A stretch of 32,119 bases of DNA, taken from assembly GCA_017443585.1 (NCBI GenBank), contig JAFSYV010000157.1, forward strand, positions 1 to 32,119. The letters run 5' to 3'. Position numbers and translations under genes: made by a program. The DNA is from Lentisphaeria bacterium (GTDB lineage Bacteria > Verrucomicrobiota > Lentisphaeria > Victivallales > Victivallaceae). This document shows, one piece after another, positions 24,901-31,556 of the stretch; position 1 is the first letter of the stretch; each line of letters begins with the position of its first letter. Under the pieces are notes generated by a model that was not told the DNA's origin, searched no databases, and was given only the letters and a program-made list of their open reading frames with translations.

Positions 24901-27194
24901 CGGTAGAAGGCCAGATTCCTGCGGAGCCGGGCCGGGGAGAGCCGCCGCATCCGGGGCAGCGTGGCGAGCAGGTGCTCCGGGAGCTTTTCCTCCTTGCCCA
25001 GCAGTTTTTTCGGGATCCCCCGGCAGTTGAAGAAGATTATCGGGACGCCGCGTTCCTGCCAGGAGTGGAACTGGTCCACCGTGACCTGGGGCACGTAGAC
25101 GAAGTCCAGATTGTGGATCAGGACCGCCTCGGGGAGTGTCTTGATGTTCTCGAGCCGGCTCAGCGTGTAGGGCTCCAGCTCGTTGGCCCAGTTGAAGTGC
25201 CACCGGTTCACGCTGCTGGCGATCTTCCGCAGGAGCGGCAGATAGGTGAACTCGAACTTGGCCCGCTGGAGCAGTTCCAGCAGGTGGCGGCGGTGGACCT
25301 GCCGGGCGATGTAGCTGCCCGTGTTCCCGGTGAGATAGAGCAGTTTTGGGAACTTGACCGCGGGGTCGGTATAATATTTCCAGTGGGGCGTGACCACCGA
25401 GAAGTTCAGATTTTCGGTCAGGTCGAGTCCGGGGACGAAGGAGGACTTGAGCTCCTTGCGCAGCATGGCTTCACGGGTCTCGACCTGAGCCTTGAAGGGC
25501 TCGGCGGTGAGGGAAAATTTCCGGAGTATCATTTCCTGATCGGAAGCGTAGACCCGGAAAAAGAGGTTGGCCGAGACCGCTCCCGCGGGGGGATAGAAGG
25601 AACGGGAAAGCTGCCGCATCGGCAGGGCGCTGGTCCGGGAGTGGTGCAGATAGACCGCCGTGCCTTTGGGCAGGACCTTGTTGTTTTTGTCCATGAAGCC
25701 GGCCGAGATGACGATCCAGTTGCCCCCCGGATTGGTGCAGCTCGCCAGAGCCGAAAAGGTGTACTTGACGCCCCGTTCCAGCCGGATGGGCGTGGAGATC
25801 GACCCCGGTTCCTTGCGGCGGAGGATCTTGAGGCCGGGGCAGAGCGGGATCAGATTGTTCCGTTTGGAGACCCGGTCCGCATTGATGCAGGCGTAGTACC
25901 CGGAGGGGATGTCGCTGCCTTCCCTGAAGGGAATGGAAAAGTCGCCGTTGAAGACCAGTTCCGCCTCGCCCTCGGGGATCGTCTCGTCGATGACGCCGCC
26001 CTTGCGGAAAAGCAGCCGGCAGGCGAAATCCTCCTTGCCGAGGAAGATCTTGTTCCGGTCGAAGGTGAAGACCATGCCTTCGGCCCAGCGGGCGTTGCCG
26101 CCCCAGGTGTGGCGCAGGCCGGGGACCTTGAACTTGATGAGCTTTTTGCCCGCCTTGTCGGTGACGACCCGGAAGGGCACCGGGCGGTCGGGTTCCGCGG
26201 CATCGTTGGCCAGCTGGAACAGGGAGAGGTTTTCGGGATCGGCCTTTTCCGGCAGTTCCGCCGTCCGCCAGGAGTCGTTGATCTGCCGCTTCGGGAAGAA
26301 GTCCAGATGATTTTCCGCCTTGGCCGAGGCGATGTAGGTCACCTGCACCGTGTCTTTGGCCTTGGTGAAATTGAAGGGCATCCGCAGCATCGTCCCCTCG
26401 GGGACCAGTTTGTATTTGGCCGGATCCGTTCTGGCGAGGAGGGCCGGAAGGTTGTCGTCGCCCAGCACCCGGATGGCGAAGGAGAGCTCCTTTCCGGGCT
26501 GGATGGGCCGTTCGTTCAGGAAGAACTCCTGGGTGGTCTCGGTGGTCCGCTGGCTGAAGAAAAAGTACATGGTCCCCGTCAGGTTCCGGGGCAGTTCGAG
26601 GAGCAGTCCCGCCGGGTCGCTCTTGCCGTGGAACGCCAGAAGCCCCAGGCCGGGCGCGGTGTTCCAGATGTCTTTGACGGCGCCGCCGGGAAAGTCCAGA
26701 GAGGTGAGTTTGCCGTTCCGGGGGATGCGGTAAGTGGTGACTTTATCCGCGCAGCTGGCGAAAAGGTTCTTGACCCGCACCCCGGCGCTGACGGGCGTGT
26801 CGCCGATGTTCCGCAGTGTCCACGTGACGGTGAATTCGTTCCTTTTCGGGTGGAAGAGGTAGCTCTTGGTCAGGCGGATAGTACTGAAAGCCCCCTTGCC
26901 GCAGGCACTCAGCGTGATGGAGTTCACCGTGTTCTTGACCGGCGTGAACTCGAGGTCGAAGAAGTTTTCCGCCAGCTCGGTCTTTTCGCCGCCCCGGCCC
27001 ATGACCGCGTCGATGAAGGCCCCGCTCCCCTTGCGGTCGAGGAGCATTTCCCTGCCCCGGAAGGAAAGTTTTTTCAATACGGCGCCGCGGGTCTCCACGA
27101 CCCCCTGCCACGCCGCGCTTTTGACGGGGAATTCGACGGCACAGGCCAGTGCGGCCATGCCCCAGAGGACGATCGGCAAAATGATTCTCGACAT
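21975..27194 (-). CDS. Very large secreted GH42-like glycoside hydrolase (1739 aa)
   Basis: The protein begins with a signal peptide (MSRIILPIVLWGMAALACA). Residues about 20-1000 look like successive beta-rich domains, including a galactose-mutarotase-like opening (VETRGAVLKKLSFRGREMLLDRKG) and a carbohydrate-binding-like segment near 480-620. From about 1020 the sequence follows GH42: RFRYYGVRHHSVSDEAFLGG (candidate catalytic acid Glu1129), then CYSPHCLAEFRRELRTRYASLAELNKSWNTSF and W-EV-P. Residues about 1360-1530 resemble the GH42 trimerisation, glutamine-amidotransferase-like domain (YKVVVLPGAFSLSK, AEAGGTVVADCGPG). Ordinary GH42 enzymes have about 650-700 aa. ATG 27194 is fixed by GGAAGGAG and the promoter; the frame open to 27356 is not used. 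The nucleophile is not identified, so activity is inferred. Confidence 0.8.
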   Translation of the reverse strand: MSRIILPIVLWGMAALACAVEFPVKSAAWQGVVETRGAVLKKLSFRGREMLLDRKGSGAFIDAVMGRGGEKTELAENFFDLEFTPVKNTVNSITLSACGKGAFSTIRLTKSYLFHPKRNEFTVTWTLRNIGDTPVSAGVRVKNLFASCADKVTTYRIPRNGKLTSLDFPGGAVKDIWNTAPGLGLLAFHGKSDPAGLLLELPRNLTGTMYFFFSQRTTETTQEFFLNERPIQPGKELSFAIRVLGDDNLPALLARTDPAKYKLVPEGTMLRMPFNFTKAKDTVQVTYIASAKAENHLDFFPKRQINDSWRTAELPEKADPENLSLFQLANDAAEPDRPVPFRVVTDKAGKKLIKFKVPGLRHTWGGNARWAEGMVFTFDRNKIFLGKEDFACRLLFRKGGVIDETIPEGEAELVFNGDFSIPFREGSDIPSGYYACINADRVSKRNNLIPLCPGLKILRRKEPGSISTPIRLERGVKYTFSALASCTNPGGNWIVISAGFMDKNNKVLPKGTAVYLHHSRTSALPMRQLSRSFYPPAGAVSANLFFRVYASDQEMILRKFSLTAEPFKAQVETREAMLRKELKSSFVPGLDLTENLNFSVVTPHWKYYTDPAVKFPKLLYLTGNTGSYIARQVHRRHLLELLQRAKFEFTYLPLLRKIASSVNRWHFNWANELEPYTLSRLENIKTLPEAVLIHNLDFVYVPQVTVDQFHSWQERGVPIIFFNCRGIPKKLLGKEEKLPEHLLATLPRMRRLSPARLRRNLAFYRQGKTPVFVLSSGSFVFWNVTNMPFVPEELSSEVVPNVMGSDFPYWEYYYLFQLKALLYAAGREGWVTARSADKEGLTLSAAHAGEITVRTTVRDYYGRLIGKAEKQFAVKPGTSLVPLPLPADAGSQGTFLVNYKICDKAGRELDCGACKVDPQLLPLEIVMGDPEMIFSRKAPVSFEVKSLPGAKFSCEIVDTDGRRVWQSAGKQTRFSAELKFPYTKLYYLYVRAELDGKTALVKQEFSLKSAPADPHEMWAVIWVSQPQLYPILRKAGFNMIITGFAPVNMKYGILKAVTTNMFEPLSHGSGSVLNRTLKNYTGDVATDPVRDPCFSDPVRAQKVREKIRDFAKSYRFRYYGVRHHSVSDEAFLGGTVCYSPHCLAEFRRELRTRYASLAELNKSWNTSFKTWDEVLPVQLSEIRDKDRLARYVEHTLFMNKVFAKNWVGRTLEYLRENVPETVAGLSGTGNPGLSYDWVQMMKYNPLIMYYGGPQGNAVRDFGPPGGRRGTWLGYARGYLRNEVWAKGRIWQDVFLGANLICKFPCESLLGDLSATPNFDYFAETVRELRAGFGARMLRGEDLGKDVGVLYSQMSVLCAFSNQVGQQNARNTQSSWHALLTDLGLRTRMISYEDLEKNVPKYKVVVLPGAFSLSKNQLANLKKFAEAGGTVVADCGPGWYDDHGNRAADKLAEELFGIDRSKARLYPSDAPQYKTLPLGETGLKLAGAQAALNVSGEPVMITRRHGKGRTVLLNLGIGNYFTVTLGGAGGEEAVSKGGAGVTCQALRELTGPVFYARCKAPFEVKGITGPAIFFHRDGANHYAGVLPQVKDVPSYRDLKWETAQVTFPVKGHLYEMRSGKYLGFGDKCTLKLRSGDPALISILKDKVTGVKITLPAAWKRGESRRIAAAVEGGSGNHVLRFEIRRPGGTLPLLYAWNAYVPAGKGVFDFQFALNDIPGKWELLVRDIDSGVTKTAVIELE

Positions 27195-27267
27195 GCTTTG
27201 TTTTCTCCTTCCCTGGATGGGGCTGCAAGCCGTCGCATGGGACGGCGCCCCGGCGGGTCCGGCGGTT

Positions 27268-27296
27268 ACTATATACCGGGAAAGCCTCTTTTTCAA
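27268..27296 (-). promoter_or_regulatory. Promoter of the GH42-like gene
   Basis: Minus strand: TTGAAA (27296-27291), 17-bp spacer, TATAGT (27273-27268). The start near 27261 gives a leader of about 67 nt before ATG 27194, and shows that the in-frame ATG at 27356 is upstream of transcription. Confidence 0.68.
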
Positions 27297-27353
27297 GCCG
27301 GACTCCGGGAAAAATGGGCATTTCGACGCCCCCCGATCCGTTCCGGGGCGGGA

Positions 27354-27418
27354 CACGGAAGGGCGGGAGGGCTCCTTCCGTGAGGGGGGCCCCCTCCGGC
27401 GGAAAACCGCCGAAACGA
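27354..27418. repeat. Cluster of inverted repeats between divergent promoters
   Basis: CACGGAAGG/CCTTCCGTG (27354-27382) has a 9-bp perfect stem. It is followed by a near-palindromic G-run/C-run and then CGGCGG-AAAA-CCGCCG. They lie between the GH42-like promoter and the RRM promoter, with no gene. Their role (operator sites or a remnant terminator) is unknown. Confidence 0.5.
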
Positions 27419-27457
27419 CGGGATTTGAAAAAAAGCGAAAATTTTTGAAGAAAGCAC

Positions 27458-27486
27458 TTGAAAATACACCTGTAAGAGGTTATAAT
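27458..27486 (+). promoter_or_regulatory. Strong promoter of the RRM RNA-binding protein gene
   Basis: TTGAAA (27458-27463), 17-bp spacer and a perfect TATAAT (27481-27486). This is the best -10 box in the window. The transcript should start near 27493, about 290 nt before the start codon. Confidence 0.8.
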
Positions 27487-27492
27487 TAGTAA

Positions 27493-27786
27493 GAAACGAA
27501 AAAAAATGGGTTTTAAGCGAGGTTACCGTATCAAAAGGTTTTGAAAACAAGAGAATACCGTCTTGACGGTCTTTGCCGGAACGATGGGGGTCGCGGGGAG
27601 GAAGGTCCCGCAGTCTCTCCGGTGTCCGGCGGCGGATAGCGGACGGTTTTGTCCCAGTGCAGAAAATGGTCTCCCCGGTTCGCCTCATCGCGGGTCTGCT
27701 TTTCCCTTGCGGGGGAGAGATTTGCACAGGGATCCGCAATCAATGGTCAACGGGATTGAAGCAGATCCGGATTTAGGGAGAAGAGG
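27493..27786 (+). promoter_or_regulatory. Long structured 5' leader of the RRM gene
   Basis: About 294 nt separate the predicted transcript start from ATG 27787. Within it I see TCAAAAGGTTTTGA (27531-27544), a short hairpin ACCGT-CTTG-ACGGT pairing (27557-27570), GTCCG/CGGAC, and a longer-range TCTCCCC (27670-27676) with GGGGAGA (27712-27718). Small open frames cross it, but none is convincing. Leader-based control of an RNA-binding protein (autoregulation or temperature response) is inference. I recognise no known riboswitch, 6S, SRP or RNase P motif. Confidence 0.5.
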
Positions 27787-28053
27787 ATGAATATTTATGT
27801 AGGCAATCTGCCTTACAGCACGGATCGGGACGAACTGCGCGCCGTCTTCGAGCAGTATGGCGAGGTGAGTTCCGCCCGCGTGGTGACCGACCGTGAAACG
27901 GGGCGTTCCAGAGGCTACGGCTTCGTGGAAATGCCCAACGCCGAACAGGCTCAGGCCGCGATCGAAGCCCTGAACGGCAAGGAGATCGGCGGCCGCAAGG
28001 CCGTGGTCAACGAGGCGCGTCCGCGGGAAGAGCGTCCTCCGCGCCGCAGCTGA
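27787..28053 (+). CDS. Single-RRM RNA-binding protein
   Basis: This 88-aa protein is one RNA recognition motif with both ribonucleoprotein signatures: RNP2 IYVGNL at residues 3-8 and RNP1 RGYGFVEM near 42-49. The aromatic positions needed for RNA stacking (Tyr and Phe) are present. The tail (about 80-88) is short, Arg- and Pro-rich. It belongs to the bacterial Rbp group known from cyanobacteria and other phyla, where some members are cold-induced or bind structured mRNAs. AGGGAG lies seven bases before ATG 27787. It is monocistronic, with a strong promoter, a long leader and a strong terminator, which suggests high and regulated expression. Confidence 0.95.
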   Translation: MNIYVGNLPYSTDRDELRAVFEQYGEVSSARVVTDRETGRSRGYGFVEMPNAEQAQAAIEALNGKEIGGRKAVVNEARPREERPPRRS

Positions 28054-28075
28054 CTCCGTTTCGTCTCAAGCGCAT

Positions 28076-28137
28076 CCCGTTCGTTTCCGTTGGCCGCCTC
28101 CTCGGTCAGCGGGAAGGAACGGGGTGCGTGTTTTTTT
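28076..28137 (+). terminator. Strong rho-independent terminator of the RRM gene
   Basis: Arms 28076-28096 and 28103-28123 form a 21-bp stem with one G-G mismatch and a few G-T pairs around a six-base loop. It is followed by TGCGTG and seven T residues (28131-28137). It begins 22 bp after the RRM stop. Confidence 0.85.
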
Positions 28138-28167
28138 GCCTTTTTGGCGGGAAAAAGTCGGGGGCCG

Positions 28168-29052
28168 TCACTCGACGTCCCGGTTTTGGCAGAAGGAGCG
28201 GAACCGGCAGTTCTCGCAATGTTCCGGGGAGGGCGGAAAATCCTCTTCGACCCAGAACCCGCCGGGCCGCTCGAAAACGGTCATCCGGTCGGCATCGAGC
28301 CGGATGCGCCTGAGAGCGGCGCTGAATGAAGCGGGCCGTTCGACGGGGCGGAGTTCTCCCCCATCCAGCACGAATGACCCCACCTGTCCCGGAGAACGTC
28401 CCCGGCAGTTCATGCCGTAGAGGGCATGGAGTGCGGCGGTCTCCTCCTCCGCGGGGCCGATCTCGGCGAGATCGAGGATGCCGCGGCAGAGCCAGACGGC
28501 GGCGGGAACGGCGAAACAGGTCAGCTCGCCGAAGGAAACTTCGAGGGGAAAGGGAACGGGGACCCGGTTTTCCGGCGGGACCGCCAGCAGCTCCCGGACC
28601 GCCCCCTGCCGCCACCGGGGAATGAGCTCTTCCAGCGTTTCGTAAAGCAGGCGCCTCGAAGCGGCGAAATCGGCCTTGGGCCGGGTCAATTCGATGAGAA
28701 GGACCTTCTTGTGGTCGGCGGCGGCGCGGCCCGAGATCATGTCGGCCAGTCCCCTGGAAGCGAGCTCCATGACCGCCGGGCGGAAGAACTCGCCGTCTTC
28801 GGCCCCGCCCGCGAAGAAATCCCTCAGCGAAGCGGTCAGCACGCTATGGGCGAATCCGGGGATGTCCGTCAGGTTTTTGAGGCGGTGGAGCAGCCGCGTT
28901 TCGGGCGGCGCGTAGGGATCGGCCCCGCCCGCGGCCCCGTAGTAGTGCAGATAATACTCTTTTTTGCAGCGGTCGAAGAGCCGCCTGCGCCGGAGCGACC
29001 ACGAGAAGGGCGCGGCGGCACTCGCGACGGGAGGAAGGAGCGCGCTGCTCAA
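28168..29052 (-). CDS. PD-(D/E)XK (RecB/Cas4-like) family protein, apparently lacking catalytic residues
   Basis: This 294-aa protein has the N-terminal helix typical of RecB-like nuclease-fold proteins (SLRRRRLFDRCKKEYYLHYYG, about residues 17-37), then LHRLKNLTDIPGFAHSVL, and a C-terminal CENCRFRSFC cysteine cluster as in Cas4/AddB-type proteins. Where family members carry PD and DWKTG, I read AVPAAVWLCRGILDLAEIG, so the Asp and the (D/E)xK Lys seem lost. The start is TTG 29052: its TTGA overlaps the BatD-BatE stop, and GGGAGG lies six bases upstream. The only in-frame ATG (29379) lies deep inside the upstream gene. It is the last gene of the Bat operon in this window. A nuclease-fold binding protein with a cysteine-ligated metal is possible. 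Confidence 0.72.
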   Translation of the reverse strand: MSSALLPPVASAAAPFSWSLRRRRLFDRCKKEYYLHYYGAAGGADPYAPPETRLLHRLKNLTDIPGFAHSVLTASLRDFFAGGAEDGEFFRPAVMELASRGLADMISGRAAADHKKVLLIELTRPKADFAASRRLLYETLEELIPRWRQGAVRELLAVPPENRVPVPFPLEVSFGELTCFAVPAAVWLCRGILDLAEIGPAEEETAALHALYGMNCRGRSPGQVGSFVLDGGELRPVERPASFSAALRRIRLDADRMTVFERPGGFWVEEDFPPSPEHCENCRFRSFCQNRDVE

Positions 29053-31553
29053 AAAAGACCTCCCGGAAGGGCCTTTTTGACGGTCTTCGAGTCGACCCAC
29101 CCTTCCCGACCGTTGATCCGGATACGGGAAAATCCGGCCGGGTCGTCCTGGATGAGTTCGGCATCGCCGCCGCCGGGCAAGGTGGCCTCCACCACCCCGG
29201 AGCGGCGGCCCGGCAGAGTGCGCAGTTCGACCTGTTTCGCCACCACGATGACCCGGTCGGGGGCGTAGGTGGAACAGGCCTGACTGATCCCGGCGGCGAG
29301 GCACAGGAGCAGCAGGAACGCCGCCACCCCCGCCAGCGAATGGAACCAGGCTCCCGGAAGGTTCCGCCGGAAGCTCCACAGCAGCCAGAGCACTCCCCAG
29401 AAAAAGGCTCCCAGCATGAGAAACTGGTCACAGCGGAGCTGATCGCGCATGGAGCCGAGGAGCCGGGTGAGGGAGCTCCCGGAAGAGCCGTTCTGGAAGA
29501 GGCGGGCGTTGACCAGATTGAGATTCGCCCGGATCTCGTGATCCCAGGGTTCGAGGAGCGCGGCCAGATTCAATGCGAAACGGGCTTCGGGGTAGTTCCC
29601 GAGGGCGTATTGGGCGTTGCCGTAGTTGTAGAGCATGTCGGGGCGGAACCCGCCGGGCGCTTCGGCCAAAGTCCGGTAACGGGCGGCGGCGCGGGCGAAC
29701 TGGCCCGCGTTGAATTCGGCGTTGAGGGGCTCGGCCTCCGCGGGAACGAAAAGAATGAAGGCCACGGCGAAGATCATGAGCGATTTGAGGAGCTTCACCA
29801 GCGCCTTCACGCCCTTGGGCGTCAGGGCGCATCCGGCGTCGGCCCCGCCGGGCCGGAATCCGGCGGAATCCAGATCGGCAAAGTAGCGGCGGAGTTCGGG
29901 ATCGTCGGTGTGCCGGGCGATCTCCCCCGGCGTGGCCCCGGCGGAAAGATCCATGGCCTCCCCCAGAAGCGGGATCAGGCGGCTGCGGAATTCGGGGGTG
30001 TCCCCCTGGGTCTTGAGCAGTTTCACGAGCTCCTGCATGCTCTTTCTGCGTTCATGCCGCCTCCGGAGCTCGGGAGAGACCGCCTCCCTTTCCCGGCGGC
30101 GGGCCCGGAGTTCCCACCAGACGGCCGCGAGGGGGAACCCGAAGAAGAAGACCAGCGTGTAAGGAAGCGTGTTGACGATGAGGGGCGTCCGGACCACGGC
30201 TCCGGGGGCGCTCTTCTGGTAGAGAAGCGGCGTTTCCGCAGGGGGCTCCGCGCTCTTTCCCGCTTCCGCGGGAGCAGGCGCGCTCCGAGGCGCGGCGGGC
30301 CGGACCGCCGCGGGCGGCGGCGGTGTCGGCACCGGGACGGCGCTTCTGGCCACGGCGGCCCGGAAGGAAAACTTTTCGGTGCGCCACTTGCCCGCGGCGG
30401 GATCGAAGGTCCCCACCGCGAAGTCGATCCGCCGTTCGCCGGGGACGAGGGGGATCAGGGCATACTTGGCCGTGACGGAGTCGGCTTTTTTCCGGACTTC
30501 GGGGGGGTAGACCCGGAATCCGGCCGGCTCCAGTTTCGGGGCCGAAAAACTTTCCGCGGCCCCCTTGCCGGTGAAGGCGAGCGTCAGCTCCGCCACCTCT
30601 CCCTGCTTGAGGGAGGCGCTGGAAAGATTTCCCGTCGCCTGCCACGAGCCCACCAGCCGGGTGTCCAGGACTCCCGCCGGGACAGGGGGCAGAGGCAGGA
30701 TCTTCACGGGCGCGGGCCCCTTGAATTCCACGGTGAAGGGCTCGACGCGGGAAGAGGAAAAGACACTGTCGAAAAAGCCGCTGCCGAAGGGATCGTCGAA
30801 AGGATCGCTTTCCCTGCGACCGCCGGAAAGCACCCCCACGCTGACCGCGGCCCCCGGAGCGAATTCTCCCGGTTTCATGACCCGGCAGACGGCGGTGAAG
30901 CGGTAGCGCAGGAACGTGAGATCCTTCTCTTCCACCTGCACGGGACGGCCCGCCTGAAACCGGACCTTGCCGGCCCGGGTCTCCCAGGTGGTGAAGAGGG
31001 CCCCGCCCACATTTTCGAGGGTCGGGTAGTAGTTGACCCGGATCTGGCGGGCGATCCTCTCATCCACCAGCAGATCGCAGAAAAGCGTGATCTCTTCGCC
31101 GGTGTAGTATTCCTTCCTTTCCGGGGAAAGGAGGATCCGCCCCCGGACGGCATCGGTCAGCTTCACGCTCCCGCCGCCGGCCGTTTCCGGCGCCTTGCGC
31201 TCGAGGATCCGGACCTTCACCGGGGCCGTGCGGGCGGTGTCGGAACCGGACCGGACCGTGAACGGAGGGATGAGGAGCTCACCCGTCTTTTCCGGAATCA
31301 GCGCGAGGATCCGGACGTAGCTCACCTGCCCGTTGATGCTCCGGGTCTGGCTGTACTGGAAATTTTCCGCCCATCTGGCTCCCTTCACGACGGGATAGTC
31401 GACGGCGCCGATCTGCCGGGGGGAACTCAGGGCCAGCTGAACGTACTCCCCCAACCTCACCGAAGGCCGGACCGGTTCGATCTCCACCGAAAAATCCGCA
31501 CCGGCGAGCAGGAGCCCTGCCAGCAGAAAACAAGCCGCAAGAAGATGTTTCAT
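29049..31553 (-). CDS. BatD-BatE fusion (aerotolerance operon membrane protein)
   Basis: This 834-aa protein joins two usual Bat-operon products. Residues 1-18 are a signal peptide, and about 20-400 are BatD-like beta domains (ADFSVEIEPVRPSVRLGEYVQL at the start, EYYTGEEITLFCDLLVDERI later). A Pro/Ala-rich linker leads to a membrane segment near 470. Then comes the BatE part: a membrane segment near 600, TPR units (AARYRTLAEAPGGFRPDMLYNYGNAQYALGNYPEARFALN, here abbreviated), two more membrane segments near 715-760, and an SH3-like end (VELRTLPGRRSGVVEATLPGG, REGWVDSKTV). Bat proteins work with MoxR and vWA proteins in envelope stress tolerance. It begins 3 bp after the upstream gene and overlaps the nuclease-like gene. 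Confidence 0.85.
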   Translation of the reverse strand: MKHLLAACFLLAGLLLAGADFSVEIEPVRPSVRLGEYVQLALSSPRQIGAVDYPVVKGARWAENFQYSQTRSINGQVSYVRILALIPEKTGELLIPPFTVRSGSDTARTAPVKVRILERKAPETAGGGSVKLTDAVRGRILLSPERKEYYTGEEITLFCDLLVDERIARQIRVNYYPTLENVGGALFTTWETRAGKVRFQAGRPVQVEEKDLTFLRYRFTAVCRVMKPGEFAPGAAVSVGVLSGGRRESDPFDDPFGSGFFDSVFSSSRVEPFTVEFKGPAPVKILPLPPVPAGVLDTRLVGSWQATGNLSSASLKQGEVAELTLAFTGKGAAESFSAPKLEPAGFRVYPPEVRKKADSVTAKYALIPLVPGERRIDFAVGTFDPAAGKWRTEKFSFRAAVARSAVPVPTPPPPAAVRPAAPRSAPAPAEAGKSAEPPAETPLLYQKSAPGAVVRTPLIVNTLPYTLVFFFGFPLAAVWWELRARRREREAVSPELRRRHERRKSMQELVKLLKTQGDTPEFRSRLIPLLGEAMDLSAGATPGEIARHTDDPELRRYFADLDSAGFRPGGADAGCALTPKGVKALVKLLKSLMIFAVAFILFVPAEAEPLNAEFNAGQFARAAARYRTLAEAPGGFRPDMLYNYGNAQYALGNYPEARFALNLAALLEPWDHEIRANLNLVNARLFQNGSSGSSLTRLLGSMRDQLRCDQFLMLGAFFWGVLWLLWSFRRNLPGAWFHSLAGVAAFLLLLCLAAGISQACSTYAPDRVIVVAKQVELRTLPGRRSGVVEATLPGGGDAELIQDDPAGFSRIRINGREGWVDSKTVKKALPGGLF

Positions 31554-31556
31554 GTT

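Noticed and set aside
21939..27383. 1814-codon open frame on the plus strand, antisense to the GH42-like gene
   Set aside because: It mirrors the real gene in the complementary codon frame, as happens in GC-rich DNA with strong third-position bias. Its product is low-complexity (Gly, Val, Glu, His, Pro rich) without domains, while the minus strand has a promoter, ribosome binding site, signal peptide and enzyme motifs.
27493..27786. Known structural RNA (RNase P RNA, SRP RNA, tmRNA, 6S) in the leader
   Set aside because: A GGGGAGGAAGGTCCCGC stretch recalls RNase P, but the other conserved segments are absent and the length is too short; SRP and tmRNA signatures are also absent.
27563..27790. 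Small open frames in the leader of the RRM gene as possible leader peptides
   Set aside because: No ribosome binding site, no recognisable regulatory codon run, and a frame overlapping the RRM start by chance; composition is ordinary.
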